In this document: positions 36,953 through 46,345 of the stretch, piece after piece | Position numbering within the stretch: position 1 is the stretch's first letter | Layout of the letters: each line of letters starts with the position of its first letter | NCBI GenBank assembly: GCA_020832655.1 | Contig: JAFIEF010000004.1 | Coordinates: 1-64,000, forward strand | Direction: 5' to 3' | DNA: 64,000 bases | From: Paracoccaceae bacterium | Lineage (GTDB): Bacteria > Pseudomonadota > Alphaproteobacteria > Rhodobacterales > Rhodobacteraceae | Position numbers and translations under genes: made by a program | The notes under the pieces: model-generated | The model's database searches: none | What the model was told of the DNA's origin: nothing | Seen by the model: only the letters and a program-made list of their open reading frames with translations

Positions 36953-37366
36953 ATGACCAAGGGCGCGCGCGGCTATTATTTTCGCCCGCGCCCCAATGGC
37001 GCGATGCTGCTGCAAATCCGCCATGACCCGCGCTTGCGGCGCACCGAACTGCACCGCATCGCGGGGATTCAGGCCGATAGCGGCGAGATCAGACCCGCCA
37101 GGGGCCACAACCTGAGCGACGAGGAACGCGCCCTGATCAAGGGCTGGCTGGCGCGCGGCAATGGGTTAAGCGGGCGCGGCAAAAAAGCAGTGGCCGAGAT
37201 CGGCCATATCGCGCATTGGGCACAATTCCGCGCCACCCCCGAAGAGCTGGATGCCGCGACCGACGAATTGCTCTGGGCGATGCAGGATCTGCGCGAGGTT
37301 CTGGTGCGCAGACTGGCGCAGCGCGCCAGTTCGAAGGACGCGCCAGAGACCGGGACCGACGAATAG
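36953..37366 (+). CDS. conserved hypothetical protein (137 aa)
   Basis: I do not recognise a named family. The gene starts one base after the aspC stop and is probably co-transcribed. The product is basic, soluble, and contains MLLQIRHDPRLRRTELHRIAGIQADSGEIRPARGHNLS followed by amphipathic helices (EELDAATDELLWAMQDLREVLVRRLAQ). GC-rich codon use matches the host, so this is a resident gene. Confidence 0.65.
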   Translation: MTKGARGYYFRPRPNGAMLLQIRHDPRLRRTELHRIAGIQADSGEIRPARGHNLSDEERALIKGWLARGNGLSGRGKKAVAEIGHIAHWAQFRATPEELDAATDELLWAMQDLREVLVRRLAQRASSKDAPETGTDE

Positions 37367-37441
37367 GCCGGGCCGGGCGTCAGCGCTGCGGATGAGCGTC
37401 AGACCGACAGCACCACCCTGCACCGGGCGGCACTGCCCGCC

Positions 37442-38773
37442 TCAGACGTAATCCGACCGCACCAGCCCGTATTTCGCCATCTTTTCGTTCAGCGTGCGCC
37501 GCGGCAGGCGCAACTCTTCCATCACGGCGGTGATCGACCCCTTGTGGCGGCGCATGGTATTGTCGATCAGCATACGCTCAAACGCTTCGACATGCTCTTT
37601 CAGCGGCTTGCCTTCGGTGGTCATGACTTCGCTGCTGGCTTCATTATCGGCCATGATCAGCGACATCAGCGCGCCGTCCTCGCGGCGGCTGTGCAGCACG
37701 GTGCGTTCGGCAATATTGACAAGCTGACGCACATTCCCCGGCCAGGGCGCCTGCAATAACTGCGCGGCCTCGGGCATGGTCACACTCGGGGCGGCGCAGC
37801 CATAATCCTCGGCAAAGCGCGTCAGATAGGTGTCAAACAGAGCAAGGATATCTTCGCCCCGCATCCGCAGCGGCGGCAAGACCAGCTTGTGCGCGGCCAG
37901 CCGGTAATACAGATCCGGGCGCAGCACATCCTCTATGGTCTGTCCGGCGGCATGGGTGTTGCAGATGCCGATCACACGGGTTTCGGGGGGCGTGCCCAGA
38001 TCATTGAGGAAGGCCAGCAGCCGCGCCTGACTATCCGGTGCCAGCGCCTCGACGCTTTCCAGAACCAGCGTTCCGCCGCGCGCCTCTTCGGCAAGCGGCT
38101 TGCTGCCCAGATCATCAACCGGACCAAACAGCCGTGTCATGAATTCCGGGTCGGGACAGGCGGCACAGTTGATCGACACCAGCTTGCGCCCCGCGCGCGG
38201 GCCTACCGCATGCAGCGCATGGGCGACCAGCGTCTTGCCGGTGCCGGTTTCGCCATCGATCAGCACATGACCATCGGCCTGCCCGATATCCAGAATATCC
38301 TCGCGCAGGCGCTGCATCACATCCGACGCGCCGACCAGCCGCTGCATGATGCTGCCGCCATCGGACAATTCCTGACGCAATGCCCGGTTTTCCAGCACCT
38401 GCTTGCGGGTCTTGGCCGCGCGCTCTGCCAGCGCCATCATCTTTTCGGGGTCAAAGGGTTTTTCAAGGAAATCAAAGGCACCAAGCCGCATCGCCTCGAC
38501 CGCGATGGGCACATCGCCATGCCCGGTGATCATGATCACGGGAATGGTGCTGTCAAGCGCGACCAGATGCTTCAGAAGCGCCATGCCATCCATGCCGGGC
38601 ATGCGGATATCGGTGATCACCACGCCCGGAAAATCCGCGCCGATCGCCGCCAGTGCCGCCTGACCATCGGCATAGGTTTCGGTGTCGAACCCCGACAGCG
38701 CCATCCACTGGCTGATGGATTGGCGCATATCCTGTTCGTCATCCACGATGGCAACGCGCATCTGCTTGCTCAT
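37442..38773 (-). CDS. DctD-like response regulator, sigma-54-activator family but lacking GAFTGA
   Basis: The 443-residue protein has an N-terminal receiver (phospho-Asp in VVITDIRMPGMDG; KPFD lysine), an AAA+ domain (Walker A DGETGTGKT) and a C-terminal Fis-type HTH (SITAVMEELRLPRRTLNEKM). The sigma-54-contact loop is missing: instead of ESELFGHEKGAFTGA it reads MTRLFGPVDDLGSKPL. Walker B is also altered (GGTLVLESVEAL instead of GGTLFLDEIG). LRPDLYYRL is kept. It is encoded just downstream of a DctB-like kinase. Rhodobacter NtrC is a known precedent for a GAFTGA-less regulator working with sigma-70. The ATG at 38773 has AGAGGAT upstream. Confidence 0.85.
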   Translation of the reverse strand: MSKQMRVAIVDDEQDMRQSISQWMALSGFDTETYADGQAALAAIGADFPGVVITDIRMPGMDGMALLKHLVALDSTIPVIMITGHGDVPIAVEAMRLGAFDFLEKPFDPEKMMALAERAAKTRKQVLENRALRQELSDGGSIMQRLVGASDVMQRLREDILDIGQADGHVLIDGETGTGKTLVAHALHAVGPRAGRKLVSINCAACPDPEFMTRLFGPVDDLGSKPLAEEARGGTLVLESVEALAPDSQARLLAFLNDLGTPPETRVIGICNTHAAGQTIEDVLRPDLYYRLAAHKLVLPPLRMRGEDILALFDTYLTRFAEDYGCAAPSVTMPEAAQLLQAPWPGNVRQLVNIAERTVLHSRREDGALMSLIMADNEASSEVMTTEGKPLKEHVEAFERMLIDNTMRRHKGSITAVMEELRLPRRTLNEKMAKYGLVRSDYV

Positions 38774-38885
38774 GATCCTCTGTCCCCCTGCGACCTGTTG
38801 CATCGTTGTCTATGGTCTGGCCACGCGCATGTCACTGATCGGGAGCAACAAAAGGCAGGTTTGCGCGATGAAAGCTGCGTGATCG

Positions 38886-40652
38886 TCATTCCGCCGCATC
38901 CTGCTGGCTGGCCTGATAACGGGGAAACTCGGCTTCGAACACGGCCCCGCCTTCGGGCGAGTTGATCGCCGACAGCCGGCCGCCATGATCCGTGACAATG
39001 CCCGATGAAATCGCCAGCCCCAGCCCGACACCATGACCAGAGGGCTTGGTGGTATAGAATGGCTCGAACAAGGCTTCGATATCTGCGATCCCGGTGCCAT
39101 TGTCGCGCACGATCAGATTGGCGGTTTCGGCCTGGCTGATGATGATGTCGATCTGCGGCGCATTCACCCCGCGCGTGGCATCGACGGCATTGCGCACAAG
39201 GTTCAGGATCACCTGCTCCACCCGCACCGAATCGCCCATGATCATCACCGGTTCATGCGGGACGGTGCGCACCACCAGAACGCGGGCATCGCGCAGCATC
39301 GGTTCCATCATCGTCAGCGCATCGGCCAGACAGGTGCGCAGGTCTATGGGTGCAAAGGCTTCGCCGCCCTTGCGGGCAAAGGATTTCAGCGTGCGCGCAA
39401 TCGACCCCATCCGGTCGATCAGCCCGTCAATGCGGTCGAAAGAGGCCAGCGCCTCATCGCTGCGCTTGTGGCGCAGCAGCAGCCGCGCACCCGCCAGATA
39501 GGTCTTCATCGCCGCCAGCGGCTGGTTCAGTTCATGACTGACCGAGGCAGACATTTCGCCCAGGCTTGCCAGCTTGGCCGATTGCGCCAGCGTCTGTTCG
39601 GCCACCGCCAGATCCTTCTGTACGCGCAGCCGCGTGGCGATTTCGCGTTGCAGCCGCGCATTCAGCGCGCGCAAATCCTGCGATTCGCGTTCCAGCACGG
39701 CCGATTGCGACAGCGCATTGCGACTGACCAGATAGAAGGTCAGCGCCAGCAAAAACGCAAAGCCGGTCAGCACCAGCGCCAGCACGGAATTCACCCGCTC
39801 GCGCACCGAATCATAGCGCGTGAAGCTGACCAGCCGCCAGCCGCGAAACGGCACGCGCACTTCAGAGCGCAGCACCGCCTCGCCGCGCAGGAAGGTGTCG
39901 GGCGGGGCTTGCGCCCAATCCGCCGTGGCACGCAATGCGCGCGCAATCGCCGAGGGCGCGTCCTGCACTGCCAGCGCGTCTTCCAGACTGCGCCCGCGCC
40001 AGCGCGGTTCGGTGGCCAGAATGATCCGGCCACTGGAATCAAGCAAGGCCACAGCGTCGGCAAAGCCTGCCCAGCTTCGTTCGAATTTCTGCAAATCGGC
40101 GTCCACCACCACCACGCCCAGCAGGTCATTGCCGGACCGGATGTTGCGCGCAAAGGAAAAGCCGAACCCGCCGCTTTCCAACTCCTTGACCAGAAACACC
40201 GTATCGCTGGAACGTCGGGCATCAATGAAGGCCGCATCCTCGCTGCGGTTCTTGTCAAGATGCACGCGGTCAGTGGCGCCCACGACCCGCCCATTGCTGT
40301 CCAGAAGCTCTATCCCGGCGGCCCCGATCTCTTCCTGCAAGGTCATCAGCCGCTGAGAGGTGGTGGCAAAACTGCCCTCGCGCAGCGCCGCGATCAGGTC
40401 CGGGTCGCGCGCCAGCAACAGGGGGACAACCGAATTGCGCTGCAGTTCCGACTGGATATTGCCGGAATACAGCACCAGCCGCAATTCGGCGCGGTTGCGC
40501 GTCGAGTCGGTGAAGCGTTCCGACAGCCAGGAATTCAGGAACCAGATCAGCCCGATCCCGCCGACAACCAGCACCAGAATGACCGCCCGCCCCCAAAGCG
40601 GGATACCCAGAAAACTGGCGCGGCGGTTGTCTAGATCGGGCGTCATGGCCAT
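38886..40652 (-). CDS. DctB-like sensor histidine kinase
   Basis: The 588-residue inner-membrane kinase has TM1 (AVILVLVVGGIGLIWFL), a large periplasmic double-PAS/Cache-like sensor (about 35-290), TM2 (VLALVLTGFAFLLALTFYLV), a coiled-coil linker (LRALNARLQREIATRLRVQKDL), and the His box SLGEMSASVSHELNQPLAA typical of DctB/HK4 kinases. The HATPase domain shows NLVRNAVDATRG, DNGTGI and GVGLGLAISSGIV. The following gene is its probable response regulator. DctB kinases sense C4-dicarboxylates, but no transporter is nearby, so the ligand is unassigned. Confidence 0.87.
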   Translation of the reverse strand: MAMTPDLDNRRASFLGIPLWGRAVILVLVVGGIGLIWFLNSWLSERFTDSTRNRAELRLVLYSGNIQSELQRNSVVPLLLARDPDLIAALREGSFATTSQRLMTLQEEIGAAGIELLDSNGRVVGATDRVHLDKNRSEDAAFIDARRSSDTVFLVKELESGGFGFSFARNIRSGNDLLGVVVVDADLQKFERSWAGFADAVALLDSSGRIILATEPRWRGRSLEDALAVQDAPSAIARALRATADWAQAPPDTFLRGEAVLRSEVRVPFRGWRLVSFTRYDSVRERVNSVLALVLTGFAFLLALTFYLVSRNALSQSAVLERESQDLRALNARLQREIATRLRVQKDLAVAEQTLAQSAKLASLGEMSASVSHELNQPLAAMKTYLAGARLLLRHKRSDEALASFDRIDGLIDRMGSIARTLKSFARKGGEAFAPIDLRTCLADALTMMEPMLRDARVLVVRTVPHEPVMIMGDSVRVEQVILNLVRNAVDATRGVNAPQIDIIISQAETANLIVRDNGTGIADIEALFEPFYTTKPSGHGVGLGLAISSGIVTDHGGRLSAINSPEGGAVFEAEFPRYQASQQDAAE

Positions 40653-40700
40653 GCACGCCAGAATAGGGCCAATGGCCCCCCCGCTCAAGCGTGGTGCAGC

Positions 40701-41369
40701 TTATGCAGGCGTCAAAGCGCCGATCAGGCTGTCGAACATGGCGCGACCGTCGCTGCCGCCATGCAACGCGCCGAAAGCGCGCTCGGGATGGGGCATCATG
40801 CCCAGCACACGGCGGTTTTGCGACAGCACGCCTGCGATATCATCGACCGAGCCATTGGGGTTGTCGGTATAGCGAAACGCCACCAGCCCCTCGCCGCGCA
40901 ACCGCGCCACGGTTTCGGCATCGGCGTTGTAGTTGCCGTCATGATGCGCGATCGGAATGGTGATGGTGCTGCCCGCCCTGTAGCCGCCGGTGAAGGCGCT
41001 GTCGGTGGTTTCGACACGCAGGCCCACAGGCTTGCAGATATACTTCAGATTGGCATTGCGCAGCAACGCGCCGGGCAGAAGCCCCATTTCCACCAGCACC
41101 TGAAAGCCGTTGCAGACGCCCAGCACATGCCCGCCCTTGCCCGCGAAATCCGCCACGGCCCGCGCGATGGGCGAGCGCGCGGCAATCGCACCGCAGCGCA
41201 GATAATCGCCAAAGCTGAACCCGCCGGGAATGCCGACAATATCAATGCCCGCCGGCAGCGCGGTGTCCTTGTGCCAGACATGCCGGACCTGCGCGCCGGT
41301 CCCTTCAAAGGCAAGGGCAAGGTCACGGTCGCAATTCGATCCGGGGAAGGTGATGACAGCAGCTTTCAT
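40701..41369 (-). CDS. purQ: phosphoribosylformylglycinamidine synthase, glutaminase subunit PurQ
   Basis: 222 residues of a class I glutamine amidotransferase: [19 protein letters not shown], the nucleophile Cys in [20 protein letters not shown], and the C-terminal GMMPHPERA with the catalytic His-Glu. It supplies ammonia to PurL together with PurS. purS and purC lie upstream on the same strand, separated by an alcohol dehydrogenase gene. Confidence 0.95.
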   Translation of the reverse strand: MKAAVITFPGSNCDRDLALAFEGTGAQVRHVWHKDTALPAGIDIVGIPGGFSFGDYLRCGAIAARSPIARAVADFAGKGGHVLGVCNGFQVLVEMGLLPGALLRNANLKYICKPVGLRVETTDSAFTGGYRAGSTITIPIAHHDGNYNADAETVARLRGEGLVAFRYTDNPNGSVDDIAGVLSQNRRVLGMMPHPERAFGALHGGSDGRAMFDSLIGALTPA

Positions 41370-41447
41370 GGCGCGCGCTCCATTCAGGCGGGATTACCTG
41401 CGCTTTAGCCTGTCTGCGCTGCAGGCGCAAAGGGAAAGCGGCAAGGC

Positions 41448-42485
41448 TCAGCCCTGAAAGTCGCTGATCACGGCCACGCCGGGCGGCATGGGGCCGTCGA
41501 ACAGCGCAAGTTCCGCGCCCGCCTGTGACAAGCCGACCTCGCGCGCGATCATCGGGGTGAAATCCACCAGCCCGGCATCGATCATCCCCAGCAGCGACGG
41601 GTATTTATGCGCAGGCATGCCGCGCGTGCCGTAAAGCGCAAGGTTCTTCTGATAGACCACGCTCATATCGATCTGCATCAGCGCGGTATGCCCCACGGGC
41701 ATGCCCACCTGCACATGACGCCCCAGCGGGCGCAGGCAGCGCAACGAGGCGTTGGTGGTCTGCTCGATCCCCAGCGCCTCGACCGAGACATGGGCACCGC
41801 CACCGGTCACATCCCTGATGCGTTGTGCAACATCGCCCTCGCGCGCATCCAGCGCGGCATCAGCACCCAGCGCACGGGCATGCTCCAGCTTCTCGGGCAC
41901 GATATCGACCACCACCACCCGCGCCCCCAGCGCGCGGCCCAGTAGCAGCGTGGCCAGCCCGATCCCGCCCGTGCCGTGAACGGCCAGCCATTCACCGGGG
42001 CGCAGCGCGGCGCGGTCGGTCAGGGCATGAAACGCCGTGGTCACCCGGCAGCCCAGACCGGCGGCAAGCACGGGCGACATGCCGTCAGGCAGACGCGTCA
42101 GGTTATGGGCATGGGGCACGCTGACATATTCGGCGAATGCGCCGGGTTCAATGAATCCCGGCAGGCGCTGATCGGGGCAGGTATTCGACACCCCAGATCT
42201 GCACGCCGGGCAAGACCCGCAGGCCAGAATGAATGGCGCGATCACATGCGCGCCCACGGACCAGCCGCTGGCCGGGCCAGCCTCGACCACCTCGCCGCAA
42301 TATTCATGGCCGGGTATCTGGCCGGGCTTCACACGCGGATGTTCCCCCACCCAGCCATGCCAGTCCGACCGGCAGATGCCGCAAGCCAGCACCCGCAGCA
42401 CCACACCATCAGCTTCGCAGACCGGGTCGGCAACGGTTTCGATGCTCAGATCCTTGCGATATTCCGTCAAGACCGCAGCACGCAT
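41448..42485 (-). CDS. zinc-dependent medium-chain alcohol dehydrogenase
   Basis: The 345-residue MDR-family enzyme has the catalytic zinc site (CGICRSDWHGW, GHEYCGEVVEAG), the four-cysteine structural zinc loop (CGSCPACRSGVSNTCPDQ) and the NAD(P) Rossmann motif GTGGIGLATLLLGRALGARVVVVD. The substrate alcohol cannot be deduced. It interrupts the purine genes between purS and purQ. Confidence 0.9.
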   Translation of the reverse strand: MRAAVLTEYRKDLSIETVADPVCEADGVVLRVLACGICRSDWHGWVGEHPRVKPGQIPGHEYCGEVVEAGPASGWSVGAHVIAPFILACGSCPACRSGVSNTCPDQRLPGFIEPGAFAEYVSVPHAHNLTRLPDGMSPVLAAGLGCRVTTAFHALTDRAALRPGEWLAVHGTGGIGLATLLLGRALGARVVVVDIVPEKLEHARALGADAALDAREGDVAQRIRDVTGGGAHVSVEALGIEQTTNASLRCLRPLGRHVQVGMPVGHTALMQIDMSVVYQKNLALYGTRGMPAHKYPSLLGMIDAGLVDFTPMIAREVGLSQAGAELALFDGPMPPGVAVISDFQG

Positions 42486-42556
42486 CGCCTATCCCCCATA
42501 CTGGCTGGCACAGATGGTGCAATCTGTGGTCGCCAGCGTCAATCGCTGCTTGAGGC

Positions 42557-42796
42557 TTAGACCGGCTCGATGCGGTAGGATTCGATAACGGTATTGGCCA
42601 GCAGCTTTTCGCACATATCCTCGGCCATCGAGACGGCTTTGGTCGCGTCCTGCTCGGCCAGGTCCAGCTCGATCATCTTGCCCTGACGCACGGAGTTCAC
42701 CCCGTCAAAGCCCAGCGCAGCCAGCGCATGTCGAACGGCCTCGCCCTGGGGATCAAGAACACCGGATTTCAGGGTCACATACACTCGCAACTTCAT
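42557..42796 (-). CDS. purS: phosphoribosylformylglycinamidine synthase subunit PurS
   Basis: 79 residues, MKLRVYVTLKSGVLDPQGEAVRHALAALGF..., the full PurS pattern. PurS bridges PurL and PurQ. The ATG at 42796 is used; the track's 42802 start is a GTG two codons earlier. It lies 15 bases after purC. Confidence 0.94.
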   Translation of the reverse strand: MKLRVYVTLKSGVLDPQGEAVRHALAALGFDGVNSVRQGKMIELDLAEQDATKAVSMAEDMCEKLLANTVIESYRIEPV

Positions 42797-42811
42797 GGCC
42801 ACTCGAACCTT

Positions 42812-43573
42812 TCAATTCATCAGCTTCGGTTTGGTGATGGGGGTCGGAGATTTGGGCATGACGCCCAGCCGCCGCGCGACTTCGGAATAGGCATCGGTCA
42901 GACTGCCCAGATCGCGGCGGAACACATCCTTGTCCAGCTTCTGGCCGGACTGGATATCCCACAGGCGGCAGCTGTCAGGGCTGATCTCATCGGCGACGAT
43001 CAGGCGCTGCATATCGCCATCGAACTGACGCCCGATCTCGATCTTGAAATCCACCAGCCGGATGCCAACGGCCATCATGACGCCCGACATGAAATCATTG
43101 ACCCGCACCGCCAGCGCCACCATGTCATCGAGATCCTGATGGCTGGCCCAGTTGAAGGCCAGGATCTGGTCTTCCGTCACCAGCGGGTCGCCTAAGCCAT
43201 CATCCTTGTAATAGAATTCGATGATCGGGCGCGGCAGGGGCGTGCCTTCGGCAATGCCCAGTCTTTTCGACAGCGAACCTGCGGCAATATTGCGCACCAC
43301 AACTTCCAGCGGAATGATCTCGACCGAGCGGATAAGCTGTTCGCGCATATTGATGCGCTTGATGAAATGCGTGGGCACGCCGATCTTGTTCAGACCAGCC
43401 ATGAAGAATTCCGACAGCAGGTTGTTCAGCACCCCCTTGCCTTCGATCACATCGCGCTTTTCGGCGTTGAAGGCGGTGGCATCATCCTTGAAATACTGCA
43501 CCAGCGTGCCCGGCTCTGGCCCTTCATACAGTATCTTGGCCTTGCCTTCATATACCTTGGTGCGGCGCGCCAT
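42812..43573 (-). CDS. purC: phosphoribosylaminoimidazole-succinocarboxamide synthase (SAICAR synthetase)
   Basis: 253 residues with the family motifs [51 protein letters not shown] and [10 protein letters not shown]. It condenses CAIR with aspartate in purine synthesis. The start at 43573 ([11 protein letters not shown]) is the conserved N-terminus; the longer track ORF is not needed. First of the purC-purS group. Confidence 0.95.
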   Translation of the reverse strand: MARRTKVYEGKAKILYEGPEPGTLVQYFKDDATAFNAEKRDVIEGKGVLNNLLSEFFMAGLNKIGVPTHFIKRINMREQLIRSVEIIPLEVVVRNIAAGSLSKRLGIAEGTPLPRPIIEFYYKDDGLGDPLVTEDQILAFNWASHQDLDDMVALAVRVNDFMSGVMMAVGIRLVDFKIEIGRQFDGDMQRLIVADEISPDSCRLWDIQSGQKLDKDVFRRDLGSLTDAYSEVARRLGVMPKSPTPITKPKLMN

Positions 43574-43751
43574 TGCGATCTCCGAATAATTGCCGGGGGG
43601 CGGTTTGCCCCCCTTTGCGCTGCCTATAGCCGCATTATCGGGCCATCGCAAGCAGCGCCACGATCCGCCCCGTCGGTGATTTCGCCTTGCAGCGCAGGCG
43701 CGCAGAGGTCATATGATCTTAGAACAGCGACCCTGCAATCACGAGGCCAAG

Positions 43752-44063
43752 ATGACGACTTTCCAAGATCGCGAGCGCGCATTTGAGAACAAGTTTGCCC
43801 ATGACCAGGAAATGGTCTTCAAGGCAGTAGCCCGGCGCAACAAGAAGCTGGGGCTTTGGGGCGCTGCGCTTCTGGGCAAGACCGGCGCCGATGCCGAAGA
43901 CTATGCAATGGAGGTGATCCGCTCGGATTTCGAAGAGGCCGGCCACGAAGATGTCTTCCGCAAGGTACAGGCCGATCTGGCGGGCAAGGCCGATGAGGCC
44001 GAGATCCGCGCCAAGATGGCGGAATTCCTGGCCGAGGCGAAAGCGGAGCTCGCCGACGGCTGA
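43752..44063 (+). CDS. F1F0-ATPase inhibitor zeta subunit (DUF1476)
   Basis: The 103-residue helical protein begins MTTFQDRERAFENKFAHDQEMVFKAVARRNKKLGLWGA, matching the alphaproteobacterial zeta subunit, whose N-terminal helix inserts in F1 and blocks ATP hydrolysis (shown in Paracoccus). The remainder (about 40-103) forms a helix bundle. The ATG at 43752 is chosen because the 13 preceding residues in the track do not fit the family. Divergent from purC. Confidence 0.88.
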   Translation: MTTFQDRERAFENKFAHDQEMVFKAVARRNKKLGLWGAALLGKTGADAEDYAMEVIRSDFEEAGHEDVFRKVQADLAGKADEAEIRAKMAEFLAEAKAELADG

Positions 44064-44144
44064 GCAGCCAACATGAATGCGCTGCATGGTTGTCATGCAG
44101 TTTATGAATTTGCCTCATTGCAGACAATGTGGCAGTGATCCGGA

Positions 44145-44173
44145 CAGCGGGAGCGCGCCAGCGCCTCCCGCTG
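44145..44173 (+). promoter_or_regulatory. stem-loop in the leader of the homocysteine methyltransferase gene
   Basis: CAGCGGGAG and CTCCCGCTG form a perfect 9-bp stem with an 11-base loop about 25 bases upstream of the start codon. It does not resemble a SAM, SAH or cobalamin riboswitch that I know, and there is no U-tract. It may influence translation initiation. Confidence 0.35.
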
Positions 44174-44197
44174 CGTTGCAATTGGAAGGCATGGCAG

Positions 44198-45229
44198 ATG
44201 ACCAACGCGCTACAGAAACTGTTGTCGGAACGTGACTGGCTGCTGGCGGACGGGGCCACCGGCACCAACCTGTTCAATATGGGTCTGCAATCGGGCGACG
44301 CGCCGGAATTGTGGAACACGGACGAACCCGAAAAGATCCTGACCTTGTATCGCAATGCGGTTCTGGCCGGGTCCGATCTGTTCCTGACCAACACCTTCGG
44401 GGGCAATGCCAGCCGCCTGAAGCTGCATGACGCGCAAGGCCGCGTGCGCGAGTTGAACCGTGTCGGCGCGGAACTGGGGCGCGAAATTGCTGACAAGGCA
44501 GATCGCCCCGTGGTGGTCGCAGGTTCGGTCGGCCCGACGGGTGACATCATGGCCCCGATGGGGACGCTGACCCATGAAATCGCGGTCGAGATGTTCCATG
44601 AACAAGCCGAGGGGCTGAAGGAAGGCGGCGCAGATGTGCTGTGGGTCGAAACCATCTCTGCGCCCGAAGAATACAAGGCCGCCGCCGAAGCCGCCGGGCT
44701 GGCCGATATGCCCTGGTGCGGCACCATGAGCTTCGACACCGCAGGGCGCACGATGATGGGCATGACCTCTGCTGCAATGTCGCAGATGGTGGGCAAGCTG
44801 AAAACGCCGCCGCTGGCCTTTGGCGCAAATTGCGGTGTGGGCGCGTCGGATCTGCTGCGCACGGTGCTGGGCTTTGTCGAGGCCGGCGCGCCCATGCCGC
44901 TGATCGCCAAGGGCAATGCCGGTATTCCGAAATATGTCGATGGCCATATCCATTATGACGGCACGCCTGATCTGATGGCCGAATATGCCGTGCTGGCACG
45001 CGATTGCGGGGCCACCATCATCGGCGGCTGCTGTGGCACCATGCCCGACCATCTGCGCGCCATGCGCGCGGCGCTGGAAACCCGCCCGCGTGGCGAGCGC
45101 CCCACGCTGGAGCAGATCACCGCCGCGCTGGGGGGTTTTTCATCGGCGCTTGATGGCACGGAAGGCGGGGATGCCGCACCGCAGGGCCGCGCGGGCCGGG
45201 GTGGTGGCCGCCGCCGGCGCGATGCGTGA
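44198..45229 (+). CDS. homocysteine S-methyltransferase (methionine-synthase homocysteine-binding component)
   Basis: The 343-residue zinc methyltransferase (pfam02574 type) has DGATGTNLFNMGL, TNTFGGNASRL, GSVGPTGDIM and the zinc cysteines in FGANCGVGASD and IIGGCCGTMPDHLRA. It stands next to a separate cobalamin-binding protein. Roseobacters are reported to split MetH over separate polypeptides, so this is probably the homocysteine domain; a betaine-homocysteine methyltransferase is the alternative. GGAAGG precedes the ATG at 44198. The C-terminus has a low-complexity Arg-Gly tail. Confidence 0.85.
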   Translation: MTNALQKLLSERDWLLADGATGTNLFNMGLQSGDAPELWNTDEPEKILTLYRNAVLAGSDLFLTNTFGGNASRLKLHDAQGRVRELNRVGAELGREIADKADRPVVVAGSVGPTGDIMAPMGTLTHEIAVEMFHEQAEGLKEGGADVLWVETISAPEEYKAAAEAAGLADMPWCGTMSFDTAGRTMMGMTSAAMSQMVGKLKTPPLAFGANCGVGASDLLRTVLGFVEAGAPMPLIAKGNAGIPKYVDGHIHYDGTPDLMAEYAVLARDCGATIIGGCCGTMPDHLRAMRAALETRPRGERPTLEQITAALGGFSSALDGTEGGDAAPQGRAGRGGGRRRRDA

Positions 45230-45381
45230 CATTCCTGCCGCAATGGCACGCAATCACGCGCAATGCGTCGCCTGTAAAATCGCTCATGTCGCAAACAAGA
45301 CAGTGACCTGCGACAAAATGGCCAAACGATGACGCAACTGGAAACCACAGGCGCTGACGTGCCGTTCAAGGGATGAAGCTT

Positions 45382-46083
45382 ATGTCTGACGAAGAAGACA
45401 TCATTCTGGCCGATCTGTCCGACGATGAGCTCGTCGAACAGATGATGGATGACCTTTATGACGGCATGAAGGAAGAGATCGAGGAAGCTGTCAACATCCT
45501 GCTGGAACGCGGCTGGACACCCTATGACATCCTGACCAAGGCGCTGGTCGCGGGCATGACCATTGTCGGCCATGACTTCCGCGACGGCATATTGTTCGTG
45601 CCCGAAGTGCTGCTGGCAGCCAATGCGATGAAGGGCGGCATGGCGATCCTGAAGCCGCTTCTGGTCGAAACCGGTGCGCCGCGCATGGGCAAGATGGTCA
45701 TTGGCACTGTGAAGGGCGATATCCACGATATCGGCAAGAACCTTGTCGCGATGATGATGGAAGGCGCAGGGTTTGAGGTCGTCGATCTGGGCATCAACAA
45801 TGCGGTCGAGGCCTATCTGGAAGCGTTGCAGGCCGAACAGCCCGACATTCTGGGCATGTCGGCACTGCTGACCACCACCATGCCCTATATGAAGGTGGTG
45901 ATCGACACGCTGGCCGCGCAGGGCATCCGCGACGACTATATCGTGCTGGTGGGCGGTGCGCCGCTGAACGAGGAATTCGGCCGCGCCATCGGGGCAGATG
46001 CCTATTGCCGCGATGCTGCCGTTGCGGTCGAAACCGCCAAGCAACTGGTGGCGCGCAAGCATAACCAGATGGCGGCGGGCTGA
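45382..46083 (+). CDS. corrinoid (cobalamin-binding) methyl-carrier protein
   Basis: The 233-residue protein has a helical cap domain (about 20-100: MMDDLYDGMKEEIEEAVNILLERG, FVPEVLLAANAMKGG) and a B12-binding Rossmann domain with GTVKGDIHDIGKNLVAMMM. The DxHxxG histidine is the lower cobalt ligand. SALLTTTM and GGAPLNEEFG are the dimethylbenzimidazole-tail contacts. It corresponds to the cobalamin module of MetH or to MtbC/MtgC-like carriers. The homocysteine methyltransferase gene is 150 bases upstream on the same strand. AAGGG nine bases before 45382 favours this start. Confidence 0.9.
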   Translation: MSDEEDIILADLSDDELVEQMMDDLYDGMKEEIEEAVNILLERGWTPYDILTKALVAGMTIVGHDFRDGILFVPEVLLAANAMKGGMAILKPLLVETGAPRMGKMVIGTVKGDIHDIGKNLVAMMMEGAGFEVVDLGINNAVEAYLEALQAEQPDILGMSALLTTTMPYMKVVIDTLAAQGIRDDYIVLVGGAPLNEEFGRAIGADAYCRDAAVAVETAKQLVARKHNQMAAG

Positions 46084-46345
46084 TCGGCGCGAACCCTACG
46101 GCGCGATCTGGTCGGATAGCAGCAGTGCGGATTATATCCGTCGCCGCAGGCGACAACCCGCGCCCGCCCCCACCTCGGGCGGAAGCGGATTGTCGGCCAC
46201 ATACGATAGCTGCTTCCACCAGATGTGATCATGCAACGAGCGCATCCATATCAGGCGGCGGCCCAAGGGCCGCCGCCTTGAGTTTGCGCGCCTCCACGCT
46301 AAGCTTGCTTCGGATATGGGCCGCGAACAGGAAGGGCAGCGGGGC

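Noticed and set aside
44064-44197. possible SAM, SAH or cobalamin riboswitch before the homocysteine methyltransferase gene
   Set aside because: A stem-loop is present, but none of the conserved cores of these riboswitches could be matched by eye.
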